5,696 nucleotides of DNA from Hyphomicrobiaceae bacterium UBA2767. Lineage in GTDB: Bacteria > Pseudomonadota > Alphaproteobacteria > Rhizobiales > Methyloligellaceae. The notes beneath the pieces were generated by a model. The model saw only the letters and a program-made list of their open reading frames with translations. It searched no databases and had not been told where the DNA came from. Location of the stretch: NCBI GenBank assembly GCA_002352635.1, contig DEIT01000044.1:4469-10164 (forward strand). Direction: 5' to 3'. The position numbers and the translations under genes were made by a program. Every line of letters starts with the position of its first letter. Within the stretch, counting starts at the first letter, position 1. Positions 1 to 5,696 of the stretch are shown in pieces.

Positions 1-34
1 GTCCGCCCGCCGATCGAATATATCACTTGACCTT

Positions 35-50
35 TCGCCGTCTTAGGCGA
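35..50. repeat. Small inverted repeat upstream of the VOC gene
   Basis: TCGCC and GGCGA flank a 6-nt spacer (GTCTTA), giving a 5-bp stem that two G-T pairs could extend. It lies about 35 bp before the first gene's start. No T-run follows, so it is not a classical terminator. It could be a weak hairpin in the leader, part of an operator, or chance in GC-rich DNA. A TTGACC at 27-32 resembles a -35 box, but I find no good -10 at the right spacing. Confidence 0.2.
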
Positions 51-85
51 GGAGTCAGCTCCCAGGGAAAAGCGGAGATAGGAAC

Positions 86-457
86 ATGGATCTTGGAAAT
101 TTCTCAGTCAGCCTGGCAGTCAGGGATCTGTCTGCCTCGCGTGCATTTTACGAAAAGCTCGGCTTTGTAGTGATGGGCGGCGATGCAGATCAGGGCTGGC
201 TCATCATGAAGAGTCCCAGCTGTGTGATCGGCCTGTTTCAGGGCATGTTTGAAAAGAACACTCTAACCTTCAATCCGGGTTGGGACGCCACGGGTCAAAC
301 TCTCGACAGCTTCACCGACGTCCGGGACATTCAAAAGGCCCTCAAAGCTGACGGCGTTGCGTTCGCCAGCGAGGCCGATGAATCCACATCGGGGCCCGCA
401 AGCTGCATGGTTTTCGATCCCGACGGCAATCCGGTCCTCATCGATCAGCATGTCTGA
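86..457 (+). CDS. VOC family protein (glyoxalase/bleomycin-resistance superfamily), 123 aa
   Basis: This is a soluble single-domain protein of the vicinal-oxygen-chelate fold, probably a cytoplasmic dimer; its substrate is unknown. The N-terminus shows the usual first beta strand and helix (SVSLAVRDLSASRAFYEKLGF, split about residues 7-14 and 15-27), and the C-terminus has the hallmark turn DPDGNPVLID at 111-120. The length matches one VOC module. The usual metal ligands seem missing: S9 sits where His or Gln is common in strand 1, and L118 sits where the C-terminal Glu is expected, although D120, Q121 and H122 follow closely. It may therefore bind a ligand without classical metal catalysis. 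The ATG at 86 is supported by GGAG at 74-77, 8 nt upstream. It could be an antibiotic-binding, glyoxalase-like or purely structural member; sequence alone does not decide. The next gene follows after 42 bp on the same strand. Confidence 0.88.
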   Translation: MDLGNFSVSLAVRDLSASRAFYEKLGFVVMGGDADQGWLIMKSPSCVIGLFQGMFEKNTLTFNPGWDATGQTLDSFTDVRDIQKALKADGVAFASEADESTSGPASCMVFDPDGNPVLIDQHV

Positions 458-499
458 GCGACTGGACCCTTCATTCGACCCCCAGCAAACGAACAAGAC

Positions 500-1003
500 A
501 TGACGATCAGCAGAGACCTTGCCGCCTGGGACGGAAAATCCGCCGCCGACATCCGGGACATCTACGACCGCCATTGCGGCGAACCATCTTTTGTTTCTGA
601 AATCATTCAGTTCACCAAACAACCACCGCTTCAAAACGGGGCTACGTGGTTACTGAAACGGCATGTGGAAAACGCAGGGGTCCTTGATGCTGCCGCGATT
701 AGCGAGATTTGTCAGCTATTGCCGAACCTGGCACATTGGGAAGCCAGGTTGCATGTTTTGCAATGCCTTCCCTTCTTGCCCGTACCCGATACTCATACAA
801 AAACCGTTGAGACGTTCCTCAGAGCGTGCCTGATCGACGATGCAAAATTCGTCAGGGCCTGGGCCTATAGCGGTTTCTACGAACTCGCCGTTCAGTATCC
901 GGAGTACAGGCAAGAAGCCGGGCAGCTCTTAGACAATGCCCTGGCGCGTGAACCGGCTTCTGTGAAGGCAAGGATACGCAAAGTCATGAAAAAGGGTATT
1001 TAG
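500..1003 (+). CDS. Hypothetical all-helical, HEAT-like protein, 167 aa
   Basis: I do not recognise a named family. The protein reads as successive amphipathic helices: about 15-24, 31-40, 47-57, 63-73, 78-92, 100-112, 115-132, 135-149 and 152-165. The pattern of paired helices with Leu, Ala and Trp at buried positions (for example HWEARLHVLQCLPFL at 79-93 and KFVRAWAYSGFYELA at 116-130) resembles HEAT/armadillo-like scaffolds, which usually mediate protein-protein contacts. That is inference from pattern, not homology. There is no signal peptide, membrane segment or catalytic motif, so it is probably cytoplasmic. The C-terminus is basic (KARIRKVMKKGI). The start at 500 has only a weak purine-rich stretch before it (CGAACAAGAC), so translation may depend on the VOC gene 42 bp upstream. 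The coding region looks less GC-rich by eye than the phage block. Confidence 0.72.
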   Translation: MTISRDLAAWDGKSAADIRDIYDRHCGEPSFVSEIIQFTKQPPLQNGATWLLKRHVENAGVLDAAAISEICQLLPNLAHWEARLHVLQCLPFLPVPDTHTKTVETFLRACLIDDAKFVRAWAYSGFYELAVQYPEYRQEAGQLLDNALAREPASVKARIRKVMKKGI

Positions 1004-1085
1004 GCCTTCCCCTCTTCCCATTCTGCATCGGCCGCATTTGTCGCGCTCCACGCGTCTGCCAATCACCCCACCAATGTCTGGTCAG

Positions 1086-1102
1086 TATAGAGTGGTTCTA
1101 TA
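1086..1102. promoter_or_regulatory. Perfect inverted repeat in the gap before the transporter gene; candidate operator
   Basis: TATAGA and TCTATA are exact reverse complements separated by 5 nt (GTGGT), about 80 bp before the transporter start. The right arm runs into TATAAAAT (1099-1106), which resembles a -10 box; an upstream -35 is poor (TGTCTG at 1075-1080). A repressor binding here would be well placed to control the transporter, as LysR, TetR or MarR family regulators often do for exporters. No regulator gene lies in the window. The rest of the 178-bp gap (1004-1181) shows no gene and no rho-independent terminator behind the HEAT-like gene. Confidence 0.3.
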
Positions 1103-1181
1103 AAATTATCGTATTTGGTGCTTTCGTAGGGTCCAATAGCGGGCTAGTGGTCGGTTTTTTTGCAAAAGCGAAGGTCCATCG

Positions 1182-2096
1182 ATGCGTGGGACAATCTCGA
1201 CCGGCAACGCCATCGCACTTTTTTGTGTCGTTGTCCTCGCATGGGGCACGAACTGGCCGGTAACCAAGCTTGTCGTGGAAGTCGTTCCGCCACTCTGGAC
1301 GACAGCATTGAGATGCTGGATCGCGTTCACGGCATTGCTTGTGTTCTTGCTGTTGAGCAGCAAGCTGGTCGTGCCCAGGCGCGGTGATCTGCCGGTTGTG
1401 CTCAGCGTCGCCCTGCTTCACATGGTCTGTTTCTCCACGCTTGTTGCTACAGGGCTCAAATTTATCCCGGCGAGCAAAGCCATCGTTCTGGGTTATACAA
1501 CGCCAATCTGGGTCGCCATTGGAGCGCCGCTTCTTCTTGGCGAGCGGACAAGCATCGGGCAGATTGCGGGTATGGCCATGGGGTTGTTGGGGCTCGGACT
1601 GATCCTCAATCCCTACGCTCTTGATTGGGCCGACAGCGATGTCGTTTTGGGATGCGGGTTGATTGTGTTGGCGTCACTGTTCTGGTCAGCCAGCATCATT
1701 TATGTGCGATCGCATCGATGGATAGCGACACCGTTTCAGCTCCTGCTCTGGCAAGTGCTTGTTGCCGCGATCGTGCTTACCGCCACGGCAACGGCAGTCG
1801 AAGGCTGGCTGAATATCGTCTGGTCTCGACGGCTCGTGGTTTTGCTGCTTTACGGCGGACTTGTCGGTACGGCGCTGGCATATTGGGCAATGTCGATGGT
1901 CAACAAGAGCCTGCCTGCGCTCACAACATCGCTCGGGATTATGGCAACGCCTCTTGTCGGGATCGCGAGTGCCACCATCGCGCTCGGTGAGACGGTTGAT
2001 CTCTGGTTGGTGGCTTCAGCAGCACTGGTTATCGCCGGTATCGCCTGCAGTACCCTGGCCGATGCGCGGTTGCAGCGGCGCAAGGAAACCAATTGA
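1182..2096 (+). CDS. EamA/DMT-superfamily transporter, 304 aa
   Basis: This inner-membrane carrier belongs to the drug/metabolite transporter superfamily; members usually export amino acids, metabolites or toxic compounds, and the substrate here cannot be read from sequence. I count ten hydrophobic segments, about residues 9-27, 40-59, 69-89, 99-118, 126-143, 154-173, 185-206, 216-237, 246-266 and 273-291. They form two five-helix EamA repeats. Hallmarks are WGTNWPVTK at 21-29 in helix 1, and the paired LGE motifs at 119-121 and 268-270 after the fourth helix of each repeat. The length of about 300 aa is typical, and the basic tail (RLQRRKETN) fits a cytoplasmic C-terminus. The ATG at 1182 has GCGAAGG at 1168-1174, 7 nt upstream. 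The gene ends in tandem stops TGA-TAA (2094-2099). It faces the phage portal gene tail to tail with only 60 bp between them. Confidence 0.93.
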   Translation: MRGTISTGNAIALFCVVVLAWGTNWPVTKLVVEVVPPLWTTALRCWIAFTALLVFLLLSSKLVVPRRGDLPVVLSVALLHMVCFSTLVATGLKFIPASKAIVLGYTTPIWVAIGAPLLLGERTSIGQIAGMAMGLLGLGLILNPYALDWADSDVVLGCGLIVLASLFWSASIIYVRSHRWIATPFQLLLWQVLVAAIVLTATATAVEGWLNIVWSRRLVVLLLYGGLVGTALAYWAMSMVNKSLPALTTSLGIMATPLVGIASATIALGETVDLWLVASAALVIAGIACSTLADARLQRRKETN

Positions 2097-2156
2097 TAAG
2101 AGCATGCCAGACCTGATTCAGAGCATGATCCACCATTCTCGCCAAGACGCTCGTTC
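2097..2156. other. Convergent junction between host-like genes and phage packaging genes
   Basis: These 60 bp separate the + strand transporter from the - strand portal gene. I find no strong hairpin with a T-run, so neither gene has an obvious rho-independent terminator here. There is no tRNA end, integrase or recognisable att core. The phage gene order stops here, so the switch from phage to host-like content falls in or very near this stretch. Which side moved is not visible from the sequence. Confidence 0.6.
2099..2127 (+). repeat. Short direct repeat AGAGCATG at the host/phage junction
   Basis: AGAGCATG occurs at 2099-2106 and again at 2120-2127, with start points 21 bp apart. The second copy continues as AGAGCATGATCC, which resembles the edge of dispersed intergenic repeats that I recall from alphaproteobacterial genomes; that likeness is from memory and only partial. 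It may be a repeat fragment, a duplication scar at the junction, or chance. Confidence 0.25.
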
Positions 2157-4016
2157 CTAAACCCCCACCTGCCCGTCGAGCACCCCATCCATGGCATCGA
2201 CTTGCGTGAGGGTTTTGACGCCTTCGGCGCGGTTCTTTTCCGTCTCAGACGCTGTGCGTTCGGTCTCTGCAACCAGCCGGTCGAGTTGAGCTTTCAGTGT
2301 CGCGAGTTCGATTTCTCCCGACACCTTCTGTTGTTCTGATGGAGTGCTTGCACCGTCGATCTGGTCGAGCAGTTCACGTTTATTGCGGAGCTGCGAGGCA
2401 GTGATCAGCAGTTTCATACGTGGATCGGTGAGTTCGAGCCCGCTGCCAAGGAGTTTCGCCAGTTCGCTGAATTGTTCCTGTTCAAGCGTGATGCTTTCAG
2501 GGGCAGTCTCGATCATCACGTCCATATCCATGGCTGCGGGCACATTGACGGTAATGGGTGCGTCGAGATTTTCGCCCTTGGCACGCGCCTCTCCCAGTAT
2601 CTGCTCGATTTGCTCCAGATTGAGACCCTCTTCTTCCTTGAGTTCGCGGGCAAACTCCGCGCCCACACTTGTGCGGCGGTTAAACCCGGTAAAGCGGACA
2701 TTGTCCTCATTGTCGGTAACGCGCACCCAACGCTCCTCGGTCCAGAACTGGCGGATGCGTTGCCAAACGGCTCGGTAGACCCGCGCCTTGAAGTTGCGAT
2801 GACGTTCAGACAAGGGCGTCAGTTCGGCGATGCCGCCCTGCTGCGCCAGTATGATGGCGCGGCCCGAGGGGGTGCCTTCGGGTTTGCCCTGAAGCGAGGT
2901 ATTGGCGCCGATCTTGTCCATTCGCCCGGCAGAGTATTCCATCAGGCTCGCCTGCCCTGAGGCTTGCGCGCTCTGATCGATAATCTCGAAGGTGAAGCCC
3001 GGATTGGTTTCAATGTGCCCATCGGGACGCGCCAGCTGCGCTTTCATCTCACCCACGTCGTCGACCGCCCCTTTTTCCGCACGGGTTTGACGCATGGTGA
3101 TCATGTGCAGAAATTTTGATCGGCGCTTATTCTCTTCATCCTGCGGACCTATCAGACGCCTTACAGCCCCATAGCGGGCATTGTCTCGATCCACATAGGC
3201 CGACTGCATGATCATCGGGTTGACCGACAGGCCTTCATCATCGAGGTATGGAACCGGGTCGCTCTCAAGCACACCCTGCTTGGTGAACTTGGTCATGTGC
3301 CACTGGTCGCCATCCTTCCAATACATGGTGACAAGGCGGATGCGCGCGCGTGTTCCAGGCTTCGCCCACACTTTGTGAGAAGGTTTATCGTCATAGTCTC
3401 CGGTTTCGGTCTCGGAAATCGTTCCCGCGATAATCGCCGCTCCGTCTGGCCATTTCTTTTCGGCCTGATCCCGGTCCCACCACAGCACATAGCCCATATA
3501 GCGCGCGTCACTGAAGTCACGCCGCGTTGAATGCGGGTCATAGAACACCCGGTCGAATTTGGGCTGCTTCAGGTCGATCTCGGCCCGGTCCGCCTTTGTG
3601 TTGCGCACCAGCACCTCGATGACCTCAAAACCGCCTTTGGCCAGATCCTCATAGGACTCGGAGAAGAGTGTGTCGAGGTCATGCTTGCGCTCCACGAACC
3701 GCAGCGCATCGGTTGCTGCTTCGGCAGCTTTCGCATCGTCGGGAGTGCGTGGCCAGGCTTTCGGGTCCGAGCGCTGCTGGATTTCGAGGCCCAGCATCAC
3801 GTCGATTTTGCCGCCAATAAAGTTGAAGGTGGTGTCGGGCTGGCCGCGTTTCTTCAACGCGCTCGCTTCTTCCGCCGTCAGCTGCTTGCCATCGTAATAA
3901 TCGATATCGCGGAAGGCGAGTTCGCGCGCGTCGTCGCTCGCCTCTTCGGCTTCCTCGAACCAGTCGACAAGACGCGTCAGCGTTTCCTTATCTGTCATTT
4001 GAGCTTTTTTTGCCAT
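2157..4016 (-). CDS. Phage portal protein, P22 type, 619 aa
   Basis: The portal forms the dodecameric ring at one vertex of the capsid through which the terminase pumps DNA and to which the tail attaches. The assignment rests on the P22-like portal pattern: an N-terminal helical region with FRDIDYYDGKQLT (35-47), NFIGGKIDVMLGLEIQQRSD (65-84), the wing-region motif FYDPHSTRRDFSDARYMGY (158-176), the stem-side segment GPQDEENKRRSKFLH (290-304), and SGRAIILAQQGG (384-395) near the tunnel. The C-terminus is a long charged helix (about 560-605) that suits the barrel or coiled coil of this family. The protein is rather short beside P22 gp1 (about 725 aa), but it reads as one uninterrupted frame. 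The start overlaps the terL stop by one base (TGATG) and has GGAAGG 7 nt upstream. A run of seven A covers codons 2-4. No scaffold or coat gene follows on this strand; the next gene is a host-like transporter facing it. Alternative start: Met7 at 3998, less likely. Confidence 0.92.
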   Translation of the reverse strand: MAKKAQMTDKETLTRLVDWFEEAEEASDDARELAFRDIDYYDGKQLTAEEASALKKRGQPDTTFNFIGGKIDVMLGLEIQQRSDPKAWPRTPDDAKAAEAATDALRFVERKHDLDTLFSESYEDLAKGGFEVIEVLVRNTKADRAEIDLKQPKFDRVFYDPHSTRRDFSDARYMGYVLWWDRDQAEKKWPDGAAIIAGTISETETGDYDDKPSHKVWAKPGTRARIRLVTMYWKDGDQWHMTKFTKQGVLESDPVPYLDDEGLSVNPMIMQSAYVDRDNARYGAVRRLIGPQDEENKRRSKFLHMITMRQTRAEKGAVDDVGEMKAQLARPDGHIETNPGFTFEIIDQSAQASGQASLMEYSAGRMDKIGANTSLQGKPEGTPSGRAIILAQQGGIAELTPLSERHRNFKARVYRAVWQRIRQFWTEERWVRVTDNEDNVRFTGFNRRTSVGAEFARELKEEEGLNLEQIEQILGEARAKGENLDAPITVNVPAAMDMDVMIETAPESITLEQEQFSELAKLLGSGLELTDPRMKLLITASQLRNKRELLDQIDGASTPSEQQKVSGEIELATLKAQLDRLVAETERTASETEKNRAEGVKTLTQVDAMDGVLDGQVGV

Positions 4017-4029
4017 CAGTAGGCCTTCC
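4016..4029 (-). promoter_or_regulatory. Ribosome binding site and stop-start overlap for the portal gene
   Basis: On the - strand GGAAGG (4024-4029) lies 7 nt before the portal ATG (4016-4014), and the terL stop TGA (4018-4016) shares its A with that ATG. This fixes the portal start and suggests translational coupling, which would tie portal output to terminase translation. Confidence 0.7.
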
Positions 4030-5470
4030 AGTTCATATCTTGTGCGTCGCGTTCGGCGAACAACCGCTCCCAGCGATCGACTGCGGGTGTGGCCGATCCA
4101 CGGGTGACGCCGGCTGTCATCTTGTCGAGCAGTTGACCCACCAAACCAAGTGCATCGACCTGATCGTCATGTTTGCCCATGGGAAAGCTCAGCATTTCGG
4201 ATTCAAAGTCGGGATACCAGTCCGCATTGACCGGCACATAGAGCCCCTCGAGCGCCATCCGCCCGCGGATTGATTGCGCACGGATTGATTTGTCGCCGCG
4301 CGCAGGAAACCCCTCGCGATGAACGAAGGTTCCGCGCTCGCGCATGCGCCGTGTCAGGAACGGACCGATGCCTGAACGGATCTGTCCCCGCTCCTCGGCC
4401 CAGCCGATTGGCGCCCATTTTCCCACGAGATCGCAGAATGCCTCGATCCAGACGCTGGAGTCGGTGCGTCCGCGCCATAAATCCAACAGGTAGAGCCGAC
4501 CCTTCGGGTCGATCCCCATGACCACGTGCACGGTGTAGTCGCCACCGTCCTGCGTTACCGCATAGTCGGACCCTCCATAGATGCGCAGCGTTTTGCGTTC
4601 TGGAGGGTCCACGTAACTGCGCAGCCATTCCGTCTTGAAATAGTCGCCCTCGTCGGGTGCGGGACGCTGCTGATAAAGTGCCGACCAGAACCGGGGCAAT
4701 GTGTTTGCCCTGATGCGTTCCAGCTCGCTGAGCGTATAACGTTCCGGGCAGAGGGCGGAGCCCTCTCCAGAAATTGCCGGAAACTCGATCACCTCGAAGG
4801 TGTCACCGCCGGCTGCCTGTTGTGCAAGGATACGGCCTGAAAGATCGTCCTCATGCATGCGGTGATTGATGAGAATGACCGCTCCGCCCGGCTCCAGCCG
4901 GTTATAGGCCGTGCCCGTATACCACTGCCAGACCTTGTCGCGCCGCGTCTCGCTTTGCGCGTCGGCCATATTGGCGAAGGGATCATCTATGAGAAAAATA
5001 TCTCCGCCACGGCCCATGACATCACCTCCGACACCGACCGCGTAATACTGGCCATCACTATCGGTGTGCCATCTGCCCTTGGCTTTGGAGTCCTCTGAAA
5101 TTCTCGTATCGAACAGAGCGGAGTATTCGGTCGAATTGATAATGTTGCGCACATCCCGCCCATAGCCTTCCGCCAGGGTGGCCGATGCAGATGCTGCTAT
5201 CAGGCTCCTGTCAGGATGGCGTCCGAGATACCATGCGCCGAAGCGCCGGGACGCCAGCTCGCTCTTGCCGTGGCGCGGCGGCAACAAAAGCATCAGCCGG
5301 TCGCATTGGCCGCGTTCGACGCGTTCAAGGGCGTGAGCGATCTTGGCGTGTAACGCCGTCTCGACATATGCGGGATAGGTGTAGGTGGTAAAACCGATCA
5401 GGCTTTCACGCGCTCTCCTTCTTGCGAGAACCGTTTGCGCCGCCTCTGCGGGCGATTGCGATAAGTTCAT
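4016..5470 (-). CDS. terL: Phage terminase large subunit (TerL), 484 aa
   Basis: This is the motor and nuclease of DNA packaging: the N-terminal ATPase drives DNA through the portal and the C-terminal RNase H-like domain cuts the concatemer. ATPase motifs visible are Walker A PPRHGKSE (64-71), Walker B DIFLIDDP (157-164, D162 with acidic D163), and a coupling-type motif INHRMHEDD (201-209). Nuclease acidic residues are probably D302 in GGSDYAV, E359/E360 in AEERG, and D435, D436, D439 in KHDDQVDA. The length is normal for the family. The ATG at 5470 is the only ordinary start: going upstream, an in-frame TAA (5527-5525) comes before any ATG, GTG or TTG, and the next Met is residue 60, inside the motor domain. 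No clear ribosome site precedes it, so translation probably depends on the overlapping upstream gene. It sits between terS-like and portal genes, as in many tailed phages. Confidence 0.95.
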   Translation of the reverse strand: MNLSQSPAEAAQTVLARRRARESLIGFTTYTYPAYVETALHAKIAHALERVERGQCDRLMLLLPPRHGKSELASRRFGAWYLGRHPDRSLIAASASATLAEGYGRDVRNIINSTEYSALFDTRISEDSKAKGRWHTDSDGQYYAVGVGGDVMGRGGDIFLIDDPFANMADAQSETRRDKVWQWYTGTAYNRLEPGGAVILINHRMHEDDLSGRILAQQAAGGDTFEVIEFPAISGEGSALCPERYTLSELERIRANTLPRFWSALYQQRPAPDEGDYFKTEWLRSYVDPPERKTLRIYGGSDYAVTQDGGDYTVHVVMGIDPKGRLYLLDLWRGRTDSSVWIEAFCDLVGKWAPIGWAEERGQIRSGIGPFLTRRMRERGTFVHREGFPARGDKSIRAQSIRGRMALEGLYVPVNADWYPDFESEMLSFPMGKHDDQVDALGLVGQLLDKMTAGVTRGSATPAVDRWERLFAERDAQDMNWKAY

Positions 5471-5696
5471 CGTCGCTGATGTCGTCCCTGTGGCGTCGCC
5501 CTCCTCGCGTGATCCCTGTCGTGCTTAAGTCCGGCAATGCTTTTTTGAGGAGTCCCAGTGCAGCGGACACCTGGCTCGGCGCCATCTCGACTTTGCCCAA
5601 TGCATGATCGGCGAGCCGGGAGGTCAGATCGCAAACCGGAATTGTCTCTCGTGCCCGGCGAACGCGGAGCGGTTCCTTGGGCGCGACGTTCCCACG
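5406..5696 (-). CDS. Terminase small subunit-like protein, C-terminal part (runs off the right edge)
   Basis: The frame is open from the window's right edge to TGA at 5408-5406, giving the last 96 residues; the true start lies outside. The TTG at 5600 is therefore only an internal codon. Visible residues include TSRLADHALGKVEM (25-38 of the visible part), then PSQVSAALGLLKKALPDLS (40-58), a basic linker (GGRRHR) and an acidic-start tail DISDDELIAIARR. The helix with the spacing ALGLLKKALPDL resembles small terminase or terminase-helper proteins common in alphaproteobacterial prophages, which recognise the packaging site and regulate TerL. Its position directly before terL supports this. Its last 65 nt overlap terL in another frame. 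An unnamed DNA-binding protein is the main alternative. Confidence 0.72.
   Translation of the reverse strand, partial: RGNVAPKEPLRVRRARETIPVCDLTSRLADHALGKVEMAPSQVSAALGLLKKALPDLSTTGITRGGRRHRDDISDDELIAIARRGGANGSRKKESA

Noticed and set aside
263..634. Open frame of 123 codons on the - strand across the first two genes
   Set aside because: It lies antisense to the VOC gene and the HEAT-like gene, has no family pattern, and spans two well-supported genes.
1098..1421. Two overlapping - strand open frames in the gap and transporter start
   Set aside because: They have low-complexity, Gln/His/Asp-rich or Thr-rich composition with no domain pattern, and most of their length is antisense to the first transmembrane helices of the transporter.
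2472..2960. Long + strand open frames opposite the portal and terminase genes
   Set aside because: They are antisense shadows of GC-rich coding DNA; the translations show no recognisable motif, whereas the - strand frames carry clear portal and terminase motifs.
2205..3218. Possible att or repeated core based on recurring GCATGATC (near 2123, 3207 and 5602)
   Set aside because: Two of the three copies lie inside conserved coding sequence, the match is only 8 bp, and flanking bases differ, so chance is the simplest explanation.
4005..4011. Run of seven A (on the - strand) in codons 2-4 of the portal gene, considered as a frameshift or phase-variation site
   Set aside because: It sits at the very start of the gene with no downstream stimulatory structure or alternative product, and the frame is intact; Lys-Lys near a start is ordinary.
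5406..5600. A complete 64-residue gene starting at TTG 5600
   Set aside because: The frame stays open through the window edge and the upstream residues (LTSRLADHA) continue the same helical domain, so this is an internal codon of a longer, partial gene.

Overview
The window joins two unlike blocks. It most likely comes from an alphaproteobacterial chromosome. The GC-rich codon use suggests this, as does the style of the packaging proteins, which resembles prophage TerS/TerL/portal sets I associate with Hyphomicrobiales and Rhodobacterales. This placement rests on family resemblance only; there is no rRNA or other taxonomic marker here.

Left block (1-2096, all + strand) looks like ordinary chromosome. 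It holds a small VOC-fold (glyoxalase/bleomycin-resistance superfamily) protein (86-457), an all-helical HEAT-like protein of unknown function (500-1003), and a ten-helix EamA/DMT-family transporter (1182-2096). The first two genes are 42 bp apart and may be co-transcribed. The transporter follows a 178-bp gap that contains a perfect 6-bp-arm inverted repeat next to an AT-rich stretch, a plausible promoter/operator region. Nothing shows that the three genes share a pathway.

Right block (2157-5696, all - strand) is the DNA-packaging module of a tailed phage. Read leftward it holds the C-terminal part of a small-terminase-like protein (5406 to beyond the right edge), the large terminase (4016-5470) and a P22-type portal (2157-4016). 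The genes are packed tightly: terS and terL overlap by 65 nt, and the terL stop shares one base with the portal start. Together they would recognise, cut and pump phage DNA into a prohead through the portal ring.

The two blocks converge across about 60 bp (2097-2156). The scaffold and coat genes that usually follow a portal are absent, and the portal is met directly by the host-like transporter gene. This abrupt edge is the most informative feature of the window. It suggests a prophage remnant, a deletion or insertion scar, or an element end. I see no integrase, tRNA, CRISPR array, insertion sequence or convincing new defence system. Apart from the block boundary, this is a fairly ordinary region.
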